Positions 35,376 through 44,667 of a DNA stretch of 64,000 bases are shown here, piece by piece (the stretch's first letter is position 1; each line of letters opens with the position of its first letter). This DNA is from CAIXSC01 sp046349915 (GTDB lineage Bacteria; Planctomycetota; Planctomycetia; Pirellulales; Pirellulaceae), in NCBI GenBank assembly GCA_046349915.1, contig JAXMBL010000006.1, forward strand, positions 561,747 to 625,746. The letters run 5' to 3'. The notes under the pieces were generated by a model. That model made no database searches, was not told where the DNA came from, and saw only the letters and a list, made by a program, of their open reading frames with translations. The translations under genes were made by a program, and so were the position numbers.

Positions 35376-37763
35376 ATGTCATGGCGAAATCTCCGCAAAG
35401 TGGTCGCTTCCGCGGTACTTGCGTCGGCGAGTGCCATCATCGCTAGCAGTTCTGTCGCTGCCCAAGAGGGCAAGCCGGCCGACCCACGTGAATCCAAACC
35501 TCAAACCCCGCAATCCAAGGGAGCTTCTACTATGGACAATTCAGCAAAATGCCCTGTGATGGGCCATGTCGCGCCCGCGTCGGCACGACACACAGCCGCT
35601 GGCGCCATGTCGAATCGCGACTGGTGGCCCAACCAACTCAACCTGAAGATCTTGCATCAGAACTCGCCGCGAGTTAACCCGTTGGGAGACAGCTTTGACT
35701 ACTCGGTTGAGTTCCAAAAACTCGATTTGAATGCCGTCAAGCGAGATTTGCACGAACTGATGACTCGATCGCAAGCTTGGTGGCCAGCCGATTACGGTCA
35801 CTATGGGCCGCTCTTCATTCGCATGGCTTGGCACAGTGCGGGAACTTACCGAGTCAGCGATGGGCGAGGCGGCGCGGGGTATGGAACTCAGCGTTTCGCG
35901 CCGCTCAATAGCTGGCCCGACAATGCAAATCTCGACAAGGCGCGGCGGTTGCTTTGGACGATCAAACAAAAGTACGGCAACCGCATCTCGTGGGCCGATC
36001 TCATGGTCCTGACCGGCAACGTCGCCTTAGAGTCGATGGGGTTTGAGACGTTTGGATTCGCTGGCGGACGCGAAGATGTTTGGGAACCACAGGAAGACAT
36101 CTATTGGGGGCCGGAGAGCGAATGGCTGGGAGACAGGAGGTACAGCGAGGGACGCAGACTCGAGAACTCGCTCGCGGCCGTCCAGATGGGATTGATCTAC
36201 GTCAATCCCGAGGGGCCGCAAGGAAAGCCGAGTGCGCTGGAGGCTGCCAAGGACATTCGCGAGACCTTTGCTCGCATGGGAATGAACGACGAGGAAACCG
36301 TGGCGCTCATCGCGGGCGGCCATACGTTCGGCAAGGCCCATGGAGCGGCGAGTGCGGAACATGTGGGGCCAGCGCCCGAGGGGGCCGATGTCGAAGAGCA
36401 AGGGCTGGGCTGGAGGAACAAGTTTGGTAAAGGAAACGCCGGCGATACCATCACCAGCGGTCTGGAAGGCGCTTGGTCCACTACGCCCACTCAGTGGTCG
36501 AACAGTTACTTCGATAATCTGTTTGCCTACGATTGGGACTTGGTGAAGAGTCCCGCGGGCGCCTGGCAATGGACTCCGACCGATCCCGCCGCGAAGGGAA
36601 CGGTTCCTGACGCGCACGACCCCAACAAGTCGCATGCACCCATGATGTTCACGACCGACCTTGCGCTGCGAATGGACCCGGTCTACCACAAGATCTCGAA
36701 GCGATTTCACGAAAACCCCGAGCAATTCCGTTTGGCCTTCGCCAAGGCTTGGTACAAGCTGACGCATCGAGACATGGGACCTGTCGCTCGCTTGCTCGGA
36801 CCCGAAGTAGCGCCGCCGCAACTGTGGCAGGATCCCGTGCCAGCGGTCGATCATAAGTTGGTCGACGCACGGGGCGTCGCGGAATTGAAGGCGAAGTTGC
36901 TGGCGTCTGGACTTTCGGTCTCGGAACTGGTGTCGACCGCTTGGGCTTCCGCTTCGACTTTTCGAGGGAGCGATAAACGTGGTGGCGCCAACGGTGCTCG
37001 CATTCGCTTAGCGCCCCAGAAGGATTGGGAAGTCAATCAGCCCGCTCAACTTGATCGAGTTTTGACGAACTTGGAAGCGATCCAAAGCGACTTCAATCGA
37101 TCTCGACGAGATGGAACTCGAATCTCGTTGGCCGATTTGATCGTTCTGGGAGGCGGGGTTGGGATCGAATTGGCCGCCAAGAAAGCCGGTCACGAAGTTC
37201 AGGTCCCCTTTCACCCGGGCCGTACTGACGCCACTCAGGAACAAACCGACGTCGTATCGTTCGCGGTGCTCGAACCCAAGTCGGATGGCTTTAGGAACTT
37301 TGTGGCAAGGAGCATCGATCGACCTGCCGAGGAGCTGTTGGTCGATCGCGCTCAACTGCTCACGCTTACCGCGCCGGAGATGACCGTATTGGTAGGGGGA
37401 ATGCGAGCAATTGGGGCGAATGCCGCGAGCGGACCGTTTGCTGATCTGGGAGTGTTGACGAAGCGGCCAGGCACTCTGACAAATGACTTCTTCGTCAATC
37501 TGCTGGATATGGGGACCGAGTGGCGCAAGTCGCCGATGTGCGACCACTTCTTCGAAGGACGTGATCGCTCGACCGGCCAGATGAAGTGGACGGCGACTCG
37601 AGTTGATCTAGTTTTCGGGTCCAACTCGCAATTGCGAGCCATTGCGGAAGTATATGCCAGCGACGATTCGCAGAAGAAGTTCGTCAATGACTTTGTGACG
37701 GCTTGGACCAAAGTGATGAACTTGGATCGCTTCGATCTGCGCGTTGTTTCGCAGGGGAAGTAA
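35376..37763 (+). CDS. katG: Catalase-peroxidase with an export signal
   Basis: A 795-residue bifunctional heme catalase-peroxidase. Distal residues are Arg149, Trp152 and His153 (FIRMAWHSAGTYR). The Met-Tyr-Trp adduct partners are visible in MGLIYVNPEGP and RMGMNDEET, and the proximal histidine in LIAGGHTFGKAHG. The C-terminal duplicate domain (ELVSTAWASASTFRGSDKRGGANG in shortened form) is complete. The first ~30 residues (VVASAVLASASAIIASSSVAAQ) look like a cleavable signal peptide, as in exported KatP-type enzymes; most KatG lack this. An internal ATG at 35532 (MDNSAKCP) would give a cytoplasmic form, but GAGGAG supports 35376. Divergent from oxyR. Confidence 0.96.
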   Translation: MSWRNLRKVVASAVLASASAIIASSSVAAQEGKPADPRESKPQTPQSKGASTMDNSAKCPVMGHVAPASARHTAAGAMSNRDWWPNQLNLKILHQNSPRVNPLGDSFDYSVEFQKLDLNAVKRDLHELMTRSQAWWPADYGHYGPLFIRMAWHSAGTYRVSDGRGGAGYGTQRFAPLNSWPDNANLDKARRLLWTIKQKYGNRISWADLMVLTGNVALESMGFETFGFAGGREDVWEPQEDIYWGPESEWLGDRRYSEGRRLENSLAAVQMGLIYVNPEGPQGKPSALEAAKDIRETFARMGMNDEETVALIAGGHTFGKAHGAASAEHVGPAPEGADVEEQGLGWRNKFGKGNAGDTITSGLEGAWSTTPTQWSNSYFDNLFAYDWDLVKSPAGAWQWTPTDPAAKGTVPDAHDPNKSHAPMMFTTDLALRMDPVYHKISKRFHENPEQFRLAFAKAWYKLTHRDMGPVARLLGPEVAPPQLWQDPVPAVDHKLVDARGVAELKAKLLASGLSVSELVSTAWASASTFRGSDKRGGANGARIRLAPQKDWEVNQPAQLDRVLTNLEAIQSDFNRSRRDGTRISLADLIVLGGGVGIELAAKKAGHEVQVPFHPGRTDATQEQTDVVSFAVLEPKSDGFRNFVARSIDRPAEELLVDRAQLLTLTAPEMTVLVGGMRAIGANAASGPFADLGVLTKRPGTLTNDFFVNLLDMGTEWRKSPMCDHFFEGRDRSTGQMKWTATRVDLVFGSNSQLRAIAEVYASDDSQKKFVNDFVTAWTKVMNLDRFDLRVVSQGK

Positions 37764-37794
37764 ACCAAGTGCTTTGTCACGTAAAAACCATGTA

Positions 37795-37815
37795 CGACGG
37801 ACTTCCAGTCCGTCG
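37795..37815. repeat. Dispersed hairpin CGACGGACT/AGTCCGTCG, copy 2
   Basis: A perfect 9-bp stem with a TCC loop, 31 bases after the katG stop and followed by a third half-site (CAGTCCGTCGG). No T tract follows, so it is only a possible terminator for katG or for the convergent PhnZ-like gene. The motif matches 25286-25306. Confidence 0.75.
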
Positions 37816-37857
37816 ATCCAGTCCGTCGGCTCGTCCCGTGCAAAACGAGCATCCAGG

Positions 37858-38424
37858 CTAGGAGTTGTCGGGCGTAAGTTCACGGGCCAGATACTCTCGG
37901 AAATGCTCGTAGGAAGGAGTCTTCAGTCCCACCACTTTCGCGCGATCGTCGTACATGCGCACCTTGGCTGCGATCTCGTAATAGGGCTCTTGCTCGAATG
38001 CGCGAGCCTCGTCTTTCGTCATGGGGCCTCCCTGAAGTTGGAGGCTCTTGGCCGAAGCTGGCGAGAGCAACTCAAGGTATCCTGCGCGGGAAGCGGCAAG
38101 ATACCGTTTTGCTGGCACATGCAGGCGAATCGGCTCTGTTACCTCCAAGCTAAACGCCCGCTTGAGGAAGCGAGCACCCAGCTCTTCATGCCGATCATCG
38201 ATGTTCTTGTTCAGATAGTCCTCGCCGTGCCCATGCAGAAGATGGCCGACGTCATGGAGTAACGCGGCGACGATGACGCTTTCGGGTTGACGTTCCTGTT
38301 CGGCTAACCACGCGCACTGGAGGGCGTGTTCCAACTGAGTGACCGCCTCTCCAAAATACTCTTCGCCTCCCCGAGCAGAGAACATCGCGTCTATACGGTT
38401 CAGTATTTCACGGGGATTTAACAT
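37858..38424 (-). CDS. PhnZ-like HD-domain mixed-valent diiron oxygenase
   Basis: A 188-residue HD protein. The residues match those known in PhnZ, shifted by one: Tyr23 and Glu26 (YFGEAVTQ), His33 (LEHALQ), His57-Asp58 and His61 (LLHDVGHLLH), His79 (DDRHEELG), His102 (RLHVPAKRYL), and a late Asp in KVRMYDDRAK. PhnZ cleaves a hydroxylated aminophosphonate with O2, giving glycine and phosphate. No PhnY-type hydroxylase or phosphonate transporter lies in this window, so the substrate may differ. ATG 38424 has GGAG about 12 bases upstream; ATG 38442 is an alternative. It follows the 1358-residue membrane protein gene by about 150 bases on the same strand. Confidence 0.88.
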   Translation of the reverse strand: MLNPREILNRIDAMFSARGGEEYFGEAVTQLEHALQCAWLAEQERQPESVIVAALLHDVGHLLHGHGEDYLNKNIDDRHEELGARFLKRAFSLEVTEPIRLHVPAKRYLAASRAGYLELLSPASAKSLQLQGGPMTKDEARAFEQEPYYEIAAKVRMYDDRAKVVGLKTPSYEHFREYLARELTPDNS

Positions 38425-38576
38425 GAATTGTTGTTTCTCCATTGTTCGCTGGTTGGGACCACTAATTCTGATCCAGCGAACATGAATGCGGAAGTGGGAC
38501 GATGGCTTTTCAGAATCAGAGGTGGCAGGGCAACCAGCAACTTTAACACGGTTGGTGGACCATTTGCCTGATCGCC

Positions 38577-41500
38577 TTATGTCCTCAGGAGTAGTGTCAG
38601 TTGATCGAGTAGCCTCCAAGAGCCGCCAAAGACTGGGAACCAAATATTCAAGATGCCGAGTAAGGGAGCGACGACATACACCAGCATTGACAGAAACAGT
38701 GTCCGGTCAAAGCTCACTGAATTCGGAGGGGTATTCCCCAAACGACTCAAGGTCTCGTTGCGATTGAGATGAATGACGGAAATTGCGTACGAACCGAGGT
38801 TCCAGGCAAGAAGGCCGAAACAGCAGAGGTTCAGCAACTTCTGGGGTTCGAATGGGTAAGAATTCAGGCACATTAGCAACAGAATCCCGACGACGATGGA
38901 ACTAGTCATCATGATCTGCAATTGGACAAAGGTTTGCCGAATCACGTCCGCAAGTTGGATCGCGATAAACTCCTCGGCAAGTCGAAATCGAAGTGTTGCA
39001 TCCTGCGAATGATCGTCGCCTGGACGATCCTCGCTGGCGTTTCTCCGCGCCGTGGGCCTTCCCGACCAGTAGTCACTGAGTTCCGGAACCAAATATTCTC
39101 TGGCGATTATGGCAAGCTCGGTGTGAAGCTTGTTCGCCAACTGCCGCGATAGCCAACGCTGCTCGCGCGGCGTTTCGACTAGTCTCGCGAATGTTTGCTC
39201 TAGCTGCTCGACATCGACCTTCTCTTTGTCTGGTGGGGACAAAAGGGATCTCTGGTCGGTCACTTGCGCTTGGATATCGGCGAGTTGTTCCAAGATTCGC
39301 AGGGACGGTTCGAAGTCGCCCTTCTTCGGGGGTAACGCAAACAATTGTCCTGCAGCTTTGGCCGCGATCCGCTCGGGAACTCGAGCGAAAGCTGATTGAA
39401 TTGGATGCTGCGAAAGTCGTCGCAGCAGACGCAGTAGTGCCGTTGTGACCGCCTTGGCGCGGATGACGGCTCCTATCCACAGAATAATGACAAGGCCGAC
39501 CAGGGTGCGTAATCCAATGTCGCACCAGGTTGCCTCCAATGCGACGATCCAACGCATGCAAAGTATATCCACGATTCCATATGTGCCGAGGGCGACGATG
39601 ACCCAATCGGACAAGGGGAAGGGCCAAAACCAACCTCCTTGAACGTTCTTACGCAACTCGGCGAACAATAAGTCGAATCCCGCGACGTAAACGCTAGGGT
39701 CGTTTGACGAATTCGCCGCGAGTCTAGGCGAGTGTTTACGTGCCTCGGAGAATGGGCTCGCCATCGGGTAAACCGTTGCGGTCCAGATCCGCCGTAGCTG
39801 GGCAATGGCCCAAACAGACACCGCAGCCAACAGAAATGTGAGCGGAGCGATCGGCGATACTCCACTGCTCAATGTTCCCGCGCGTTCCACGAAAAACATG
39901 GTCTTCGCAATACTGTCTTGCAAGGGCTCAAACGGTATTTCAAGGACCAGTAGTGCAGGTATCAAGAAGAGGAGTGAGGCGAGCAGCGCCGTACTGATCC
40001 ACTCCACTACTTGTTGACCGTTGACGCGTTTCAGGTTCCACGTAAACCACGACGCGTCACGACCCGACTGCTTACGTGCGTCGTCGAGGAGGCCGCTCGT
40101 GATATGACCACTGGTGTCTTGACCAATGCGTCGTTGGACCACGACTAATAGAAGTACGACGACCAATGAGACGGCGACGCACACGAAGGAGACAGCGAAT
40201 TCCAGGGGCGAATCCGTCGAGACTCGCAGGCTCTTGGCAACGACCAAATATAGGATATGGGGTGAAACTACGACAAGCTGAGCAAGAGCGAGTGATACAA
40301 CGCCGAGACTTGTCGCCGTGTATAGGTAGCTGTGGGAGATCTCCTCTTTCACGCTGTGTTTCGCGAAAGGTAACGCCAAGGCGGGAAAGTATCTTTCCAC
40401 CAAGGCATGTCTGGCAGACTCGCGGGATTTGCCTCTCTTTCCCGCGCTGCTCGCGGCGAGTAGAAAGCAGGTGATTACGACTCCAAGTGTCACCGTCCAA
40501 AAGGCCATGAAACTCGACGGAGGAGTCGTGAGAAAAACTCGCTTCTCCTTTGGCTCTTGACGAGAGTCTTCCTGGCTTAGGTACGTGTCTCTACCTTCAT
40601 CCACAATGTCCATGGGCCAGAATCCGCCATCACGAACGACGGAAATCCAGACCGGTGGTTGGAGGTATTCCTTAGAAGTGAAAGGAAAAGAGTACTCTAA
40701 GAGTGGCGGCGAGGCGCCTGGCGGTTTTGGGGCGAGTAATAGCATTGCGTTGTAAACGCCTTGCAGGGAGTCTGAGCCAAAGTGCAGGACTTGGCGACCC
40801 TCTTTTGCCTGCGTCGCAAGCGGAGTCGTCCAGTTCTGATTTGGTGGAAAGAGCGGGTAGGACGAGGCAACCACCATCCCGGATGTTGCGTGCCAGAAAT
40901 CAGAGTGCAGATATAAAACGTCAGATTCAAGCGTGAACAGGATGACGTCGGGCGCATGGTCGCGGATATGCCGAGCCAGGAATAGCTTGTCGCGCACATC
41001 CGTTCCCATAATCCCCACCGCCTTGATGTTTTCGCGCGTGATCGTCCGCAGGATATTCTGCAGAATCAACTCCGCGACAGCATTGGTGTCGTCTGAGTAG
41101 TACGGTGGGACGTCGTTGGCATGCTCCGCAACGTCGCCATGGAGTGTGGGGCGCGCTCCGAATACGAAGCGACTGTGATTTTCAGGGGAATCGGCGGCAT
41201 TTTGTCGCTGAAACTGCTCTGATCGTATGCGACTCACGGAGAGCGGGTAGGGGATTGTCAGCCATGGTAGCGGTCTAGGCTCAGCGGCGGCGTTGGGTCC
41301 GTCTGCCATCATCGCCTGCCCCGGCTCGAAACAATCCTTGGAGACAGGAACGGACGAGAGGTGGCTACCGCGGCTCAGGTTATGTAGCTTGGGACCGTCG
41401 AGCGAGATATTGGACGTATATCCTGTGCTCGATTCCGTCAAGAGGGCGATCTGCTTGTCCTCAATCAATCGGCTATGGAGATAGCGCCGCAAGGCACTGA

Positions 41501-42653
41501 GGAGTCTGCTATCTCTATTAACACAAGCCTGGAAGTTGAGCGAGAGCTCTGACGGCGACGGCGCCCGCTTCGCATCCGCGGTACGCTGCAAGGTGCAATC
41601 TACGTTCAAGTGGGCGAAATTGTCATCGGCGGTCGCACTTCCCGAACGGATCTTTATGTGAATCCGCTGAAGTCCCGAGTTCTCGGACCAAAAGACCAGC
41701 TGACGCTGAAGCGGCAAGGAACTGCCGGAATAGCATGGGGCCAATAGGTTAACATGAAGGATCGTGGGATTGGATTGTCTTGGATCTCGCACGCGATTCC
41801 AGGCTGCTACAAAGTTCAATGCGTCGCGCAGGGCACGTGGATGAACACCTGACGTCGGCGTTTCGCCGACCAACAGCAACATGCAAAGGTTGACTTTACA
41901 GCTATCCCGTGATGTGCGGCGTAATAAAACGGCGCTGGCGCGTTCCTCGTATAAGGGTGAATTCGTCGAATCTTGAGACCAAGCAAGTTCGTAGCGGTCG
42001 AGAACGTAACCAAACTGACCTAACGCGCTGGTCATCGCCGCCAATTGACCATCGAAACTCAATGCGTAATGCGAGTCGATGGGGTCAGAGACAGTGGCAA
42101 TCACACACTCAAGTTTAATCAACGAGGAGACTTGGTGATTTTGGAGTTCCTCTAACTGTGCCGCCAAATGCCCAATCTCGGAATCGTCCGACGGCGCCTT
42201 TGTTTGATGATACGGTGACGCCGCTGACGAGTGGGAGATCAACTCGGTCGGTGAAGTACCCAATTGACAACCGTAAGGCGTCGATGCGTCGCCAACAATA
42301 AGCGTTTCGAATTCAGGTGGACGCTCGCCGACCCTATCACTGCCTGCCCACACGTCAGTTGGTCGGCACGTTTCCTTGCCACGTTTCGTCTTGGTGTCGG
42401 CCTGGAGCGGCGGTTCGCCCATATGGGCCCTTAATGCTCGCACCGCGAGATTCTCCGACGGCTCCGCAGACCGCTCAAGAGACTTGTTTGTCTGGTCCGT
42501 AGGACCAAAAGCCTTCGGACGGTTTGACCCTTGGTCAGAGTTCGGCGAGCGGAGCAGGAGACTGCCAAGCAGTGCGAGTACGACCATCGCCGCGACTGGA
42601 CTGGAACTTGTGAGAAAGAGATGCCGAACACTTCCGATCGGTTCGTCATTCAT
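38577..42653 (-). CDS. Very large multi-spanning membrane protein, PBP-like outer region, unknown
   Basis: A 1358-residue protein with no family I can name. One N-terminal transmembrane helix (VAAMVVLALLGSLLL) is followed by ~680 residues that would be outside. These include LIKLECVIATVSDPIDSHYA, a VGETPTSGVHPRALR motif, and a segment like a type-I periplasmic-binding fold (AVGIMGTDVRDKLFLARHI, DVILFTLESDVLYLHSDFW, GMVVASSYPLFPPNQ). About ten further transmembrane helices lie from ~residue 730 to the end, with a soluble helical stretch at ~1090-1250. ATG 42653 is chosen: GGAGG lies 7 bases before it. It sits between the RlaP-like pair and the PhnZ-like gene on one strand. A receptor or channel is conceivable, but unsupported. 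Confidence 0.8.
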   Translation of the reverse strand: MNDEPIGSVRHLFLTSSSPVAAMVVLALLGSLLLRSPNSDQGSNRPKAFGPTDQTNKSLERSAEPSENLAVRALRAHMGEPPLQADTKTKRGKETCRPTDVWAGSDRVGERPPEFETLIVGDASTPYGCQLGTSPTELISHSSAASPYHQTKAPSDDSEIGHLAAQLEELQNHQVSSLIKLECVIATVSDPIDSHYALSFDGQLAAMTSALGQFGYVLDRYELAWSQDSTNSPLYEERASAVLLRRTSRDSCKVNLCMLLLVGETPTSGVHPRALRDALNFVAAWNRVRDPRQSNPTILHVNLLAPCYSGSSLPLQRQLVFWSENSGLQRIHIKIRSGSATADDNFAHLNVDCTLQRTADAKRAPSPSELSLNFQACVNRDSRLLSALRRYLHSRLIEDKQIALLTESSTGYTSNISLDGPKLHNLSRGSHLSSVPVSKDCFEPGQAMMADGPNAAAEPRPLPWLTIPYPLSVSRIRSEQFQRQNAADSPENHSRFVFGARPTLHGDVAEHANDVPPYYSDDTNAVAELILQNILRTITRENIKAVGIMGTDVRDKLFLARHIRDHAPDVILFTLESDVLYLHSDFWHATSGMVVASSYPLFPPNQNWTTPLATQAKEGRQVLHFGSDSLQGVYNAMLLLAPKPPGASPPLLEYSFPFTSKEYLQPPVWISVVRDGGFWPMDIVDEGRDTYLSQEDSRQEPKEKRVFLTTPPSSFMAFWTVTLGVVITCFLLAASSAGKRGKSRESARHALVERYFPALALPFAKHSVKEEISHSYLYTATSLGVVSLALAQLVVVSPHILYLVVAKSLRVSTDSPLEFAVSFVCVAVSLVVVLLLVVVQRRIGQDTSGHITSGLLDDARKQSGRDASWFTWNLKRVNGQQVVEWISTALLASLLFLIPALLVLEIPFEPLQDSIAKTMFFVERAGTLSSGVSPIAPLTFLLAAVSVWAIAQLRRIWTATVYPMASPFSEARKHSPRLAANSSNDPSVYVAGFDLLFAELRKNVQGGWFWPFPLSDWVIVALGTYGIVDILCMRWIVALEATWCDIGLRTLVGLVIILWIGAVIRAKAVTTALLRLLRRLSQHPIQSAFARVPERIAAKAAGQLFALPPKKGDFEPSLRILEQLADIQAQVTDQRSLLSPPDKEKVDVEQLEQTFARLVETPREQRWLSRQLANKLHTELAIIAREYLVPELSDYWSGRPTARRNASEDRPGDDHSQDATLRFRLAEEFIAIQLADVIRQTFVQLQIMMTSSIVVGILLLMCLNSYPFEPQKLLNLCCFGLLAWNLGSYAISVIHLNRNETLSRLGNTPPNSVSFDRTLFLSMLVYVVAPLLGILNIWFPVFGGSWRLLDQLTLLLRT

Positions 42654-42785
42654 GGGAGCGCCTCCCAAAGAGCTGCGTCCCGTGGCCCGTTCTTCACAGT
42701 TTGAGCCGGGACGTTCTGATTTTCATTGTCTCAGGGCCCTTCTTGTGGTGCTAGGGGGACACCAGAAAACTTGTCGACTATCGCC

Positions 42786-43547
42786 TCATGTCCTCGTTCC
42801 AAGCCGCAGACGCACCAAGAGATCGTTCAACGCCTCTTGACCTCCCGGTGTCTCTGGCAAAGTCGTGACTTCGCCAGCAGTTCGTAGATGGCTGGTCAAT
42901 CGCTCCACTTCGGATTCGTGAAACGTCAGGTCGGCGGCTGGAATCGTGCCTTGTTCGGGACCCGTGAGTTTCCTGGCAATCAAGTCGTCGATATAGCTCA
43001 GTCGTGCCTCGTCGTTGAGTGTCCGGAGATTTGCCTCCACGACCCCAGTCCGCATCAAGTGAATTCCCGTCAGCAGCACTCGGTACACATATAGCAGTGG
43101 CTTCACGCGAGGTGGTTCCTCTTTACGGAACAACTTCCACTGGGTCTCGGCGAATCCAAGATAGTGATGAACATGATGTCGGGTGATGCAACGAGCGGCG
43201 ATGGCCTTGAGCTCTTCATGTGCGCGAGTCGTTGCAACCACCAGCGGCGAGAAGATCTGCTCAAGCACGTATCCGTTCTTCTTGAGCACCATCAGGAAGA
43301 ACTTACGAACGTCGTGAGTGACTAAATCAATCTCGACTCCTTCGTCGAAGCCGGAGCGTTCGACCGTCTCGCGTCCCTCCCTGAGCCCCACGACTTCCGC
43401 AAGCGGCAGCAGATGCGTTCCCCTCAAATCGTAGTCCGAATCAGGCGAGGGGAATCCATACAGGTGGGCGCCGCTGATCGTGGCAAAAACCAAAGGAAAC
43501 GGATGAGTTTGAACTTGTTTGTTCAAGAGTGCCGGGATATCGGTCAT
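42786..43547 (-). CDS. RlaP-like nucleotidyltransferase (pol-beta superfamily), second of a pair
   Basis: A 253-residue pol-beta superfamily nucleotidyltransferase of the COG3541/RlaP type. The signature is Ser25-Gly26 with Asp38/Asp40 (SGAHLYGFPSPDSDYDLRG), followed by VEIDLVTHDVRKFFLMVLKK and LEQIFSPLVV. RlaP proteins are often linked to RNA ligases and predicted to modify RNA ends during repair; no ligase is present here. The start ATG overlaps the stop of the upstream homologue (ATGA), so the two are translationally coupled. All three acidic-site positions appear usable, so both members of the pair may be active. Confidence 0.87.
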   Translation of the reverse strand: MTDIPALLNKQVQTHPFPLVFATISGAHLYGFPSPDSDYDLRGTHLLPLAEVVGLREGRETVERSGFDEGVEIDLVTHDVRKFFLMVLKKNGYVLEQIFSPLVVATTRAHEELKAIAARCITRHHVHHYLGFAETQWKLFRKEEPPRVKPLLYVYRVLLTGIHLMRTGVVEANLRTLNDEARLSYIDDLIARKLTGPEQGTIPAADLTFHESEVERLTSHLRTAGEVTTLPETPGGQEALNDLLVRLRLGTRT

Positions 43548-44599
43548 GGTAACTCCTCGTGAGTCGCGAGTCGGCGAGCGCGGATGAGCCACCGATTGGC
43601 TCGCTCATAATCGGGTTTCTCGGGCAGAGTGGTCGACGCGAAAGCCTGCTCGAATTCGCGATGCAAAGACAATCGCAGCCGTTCCATCTCGTCCCACGGC
43701 ATCTCGCCGCGCCGGATCGTCAACAATTCCTCGCGGTATTGTCCCACATGGACCGGGACATGGTGTTCACGCAAAGCGATGATCCCGGAGCGCAACAGAC
43801 GAATCAGGTGCATCACGTGCTTCCATTTCACTCGACCCTGATTGCGAATGTCTGTCTGCATCTTCTTGAACTGAGACATCACGTAACCGTTAAACGTCTG
43901 GTAGACGATGCGCGACAGAAAAACCGACTTGATGGCGAGCAGTTCTTGCGCCAGCGGCGTAGCAGTTTCGACCAGTGGCGAGTAGAGGCATTCGAGCACA
44001 TTGGGGTTCGCCTTGAGGGCCATGACGACAAACTTGCGAGCTTCCCAGTACGCCTCTTGCGTCGCTTCGTTTTCAAGTTGTTCGGGAACCCCATACAACG
44101 ACCAATGCAACTCGGCGGGCGGCAAGTAGATGCCGCGCCGATCGGTGTCTGATTGGTCGGTATCAAGCCCAAAAGCTCGCGAGCCGACGACGCAACGAAA
44201 AATCACTCGTTTCCCTAGGGTCTCGTCCAGCGGAGAGAGACCGCCGCTAACGATGTCGCCTAGCTTGAAGCGAGCTAGTGCGACAAGCTGCTCATGACGC
44301 ACGGATACTTCATTCCCATCACCCATCCTAACTCGATACGCATGCTCTTGATCTGACGGAGACTTGACGACGACCCCTACCGCGCCGGAGGTAACGCCCG
44401 TCGGAAGACCTTCTACGTTTCTTGTTTTCTGCTCGGCGAAGTTCTCTGGATCTGTTTCCGCTGATTCCTCTGGATCTGTTTTTGGCGTTGGAGGATCTGA
44501 CAAAAGGGCGGTTGCGACATGGCACGCCGTGTCTCGCACGACGACCTGAGTCCCAACGGGATAAATCAGACGGGGACTTTCATGAACATGATCGCGCAC
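43544..44599 (-). CDS. RlaP-like nucleotidyltransferase with N-terminal SH3-like domain, first of a pair
   Basis: A 351-residue homologue of the next gene. Residues ~12-115 look like an SH3/KOW-type beta barrel (YPVGTQVVVRDTA, SGAVGVVVKSPSD, AYRVRMGDGNEVSVRHEQL) split by an acidic loop at ~40-60. The nucleotidyltransferase part begins near 130: VVGSRAFGLDTDQSDTDRRG with Ser140 and Asp151/Asp153, then EARKFVVMALKANPNVLECL. The SH3-like part could bind RNA or a protein. The GTG start at 44599 has AAAGGA about 6 bases upstream. It lies 68 bases after the SUKH gene and overlaps its partner by 4 bases. Confidence 0.87.
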   Translation of the reverse strand: MRDHVHESPRLIYPVGTQVVVRDTACHVATALLSDPPTPKTDPEESAETDPENFAEQKTRNVEGLPTGVTSGAVGVVVKSPSDQEHAYRVRMGDGNEVSVRHEQLVALARFKLGDIVSGGLSPLDETLGKRVIFRCVVGSRAFGLDTDQSDTDRRGIYLPPAELHWSLYGVPEQLENEATQEAYWEARKFVVMALKANPNVLECLYSPLVETATPLAQELLAIKSVFLSRIVYQTFNGYVMSQFKKMQTDIRNQGRVKWKHVMHLIRLLRSGIIALREHHVPVHVGQYREELLTIRRGEMPWDEMERLRLSLHREFEQAFASTTLPEKPDYERANRWLIRARRLATHEELP

Positions 44600-44667
44600 G
44601 ACAGATCCTTTCGCCTGCGAATAAAGGCTGGTATCTCGTGGGGTAGCTCACAAGTATGAGAACACCG

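Noticed and set aside
35532..37763. Shorter cytoplasmic KatG as the main product
   Set aside because: The ATG at 35376 has a GAGGAG site and yields a proper signal peptide; the internal ATG has no comparable site, so it is kept only as an alternative.
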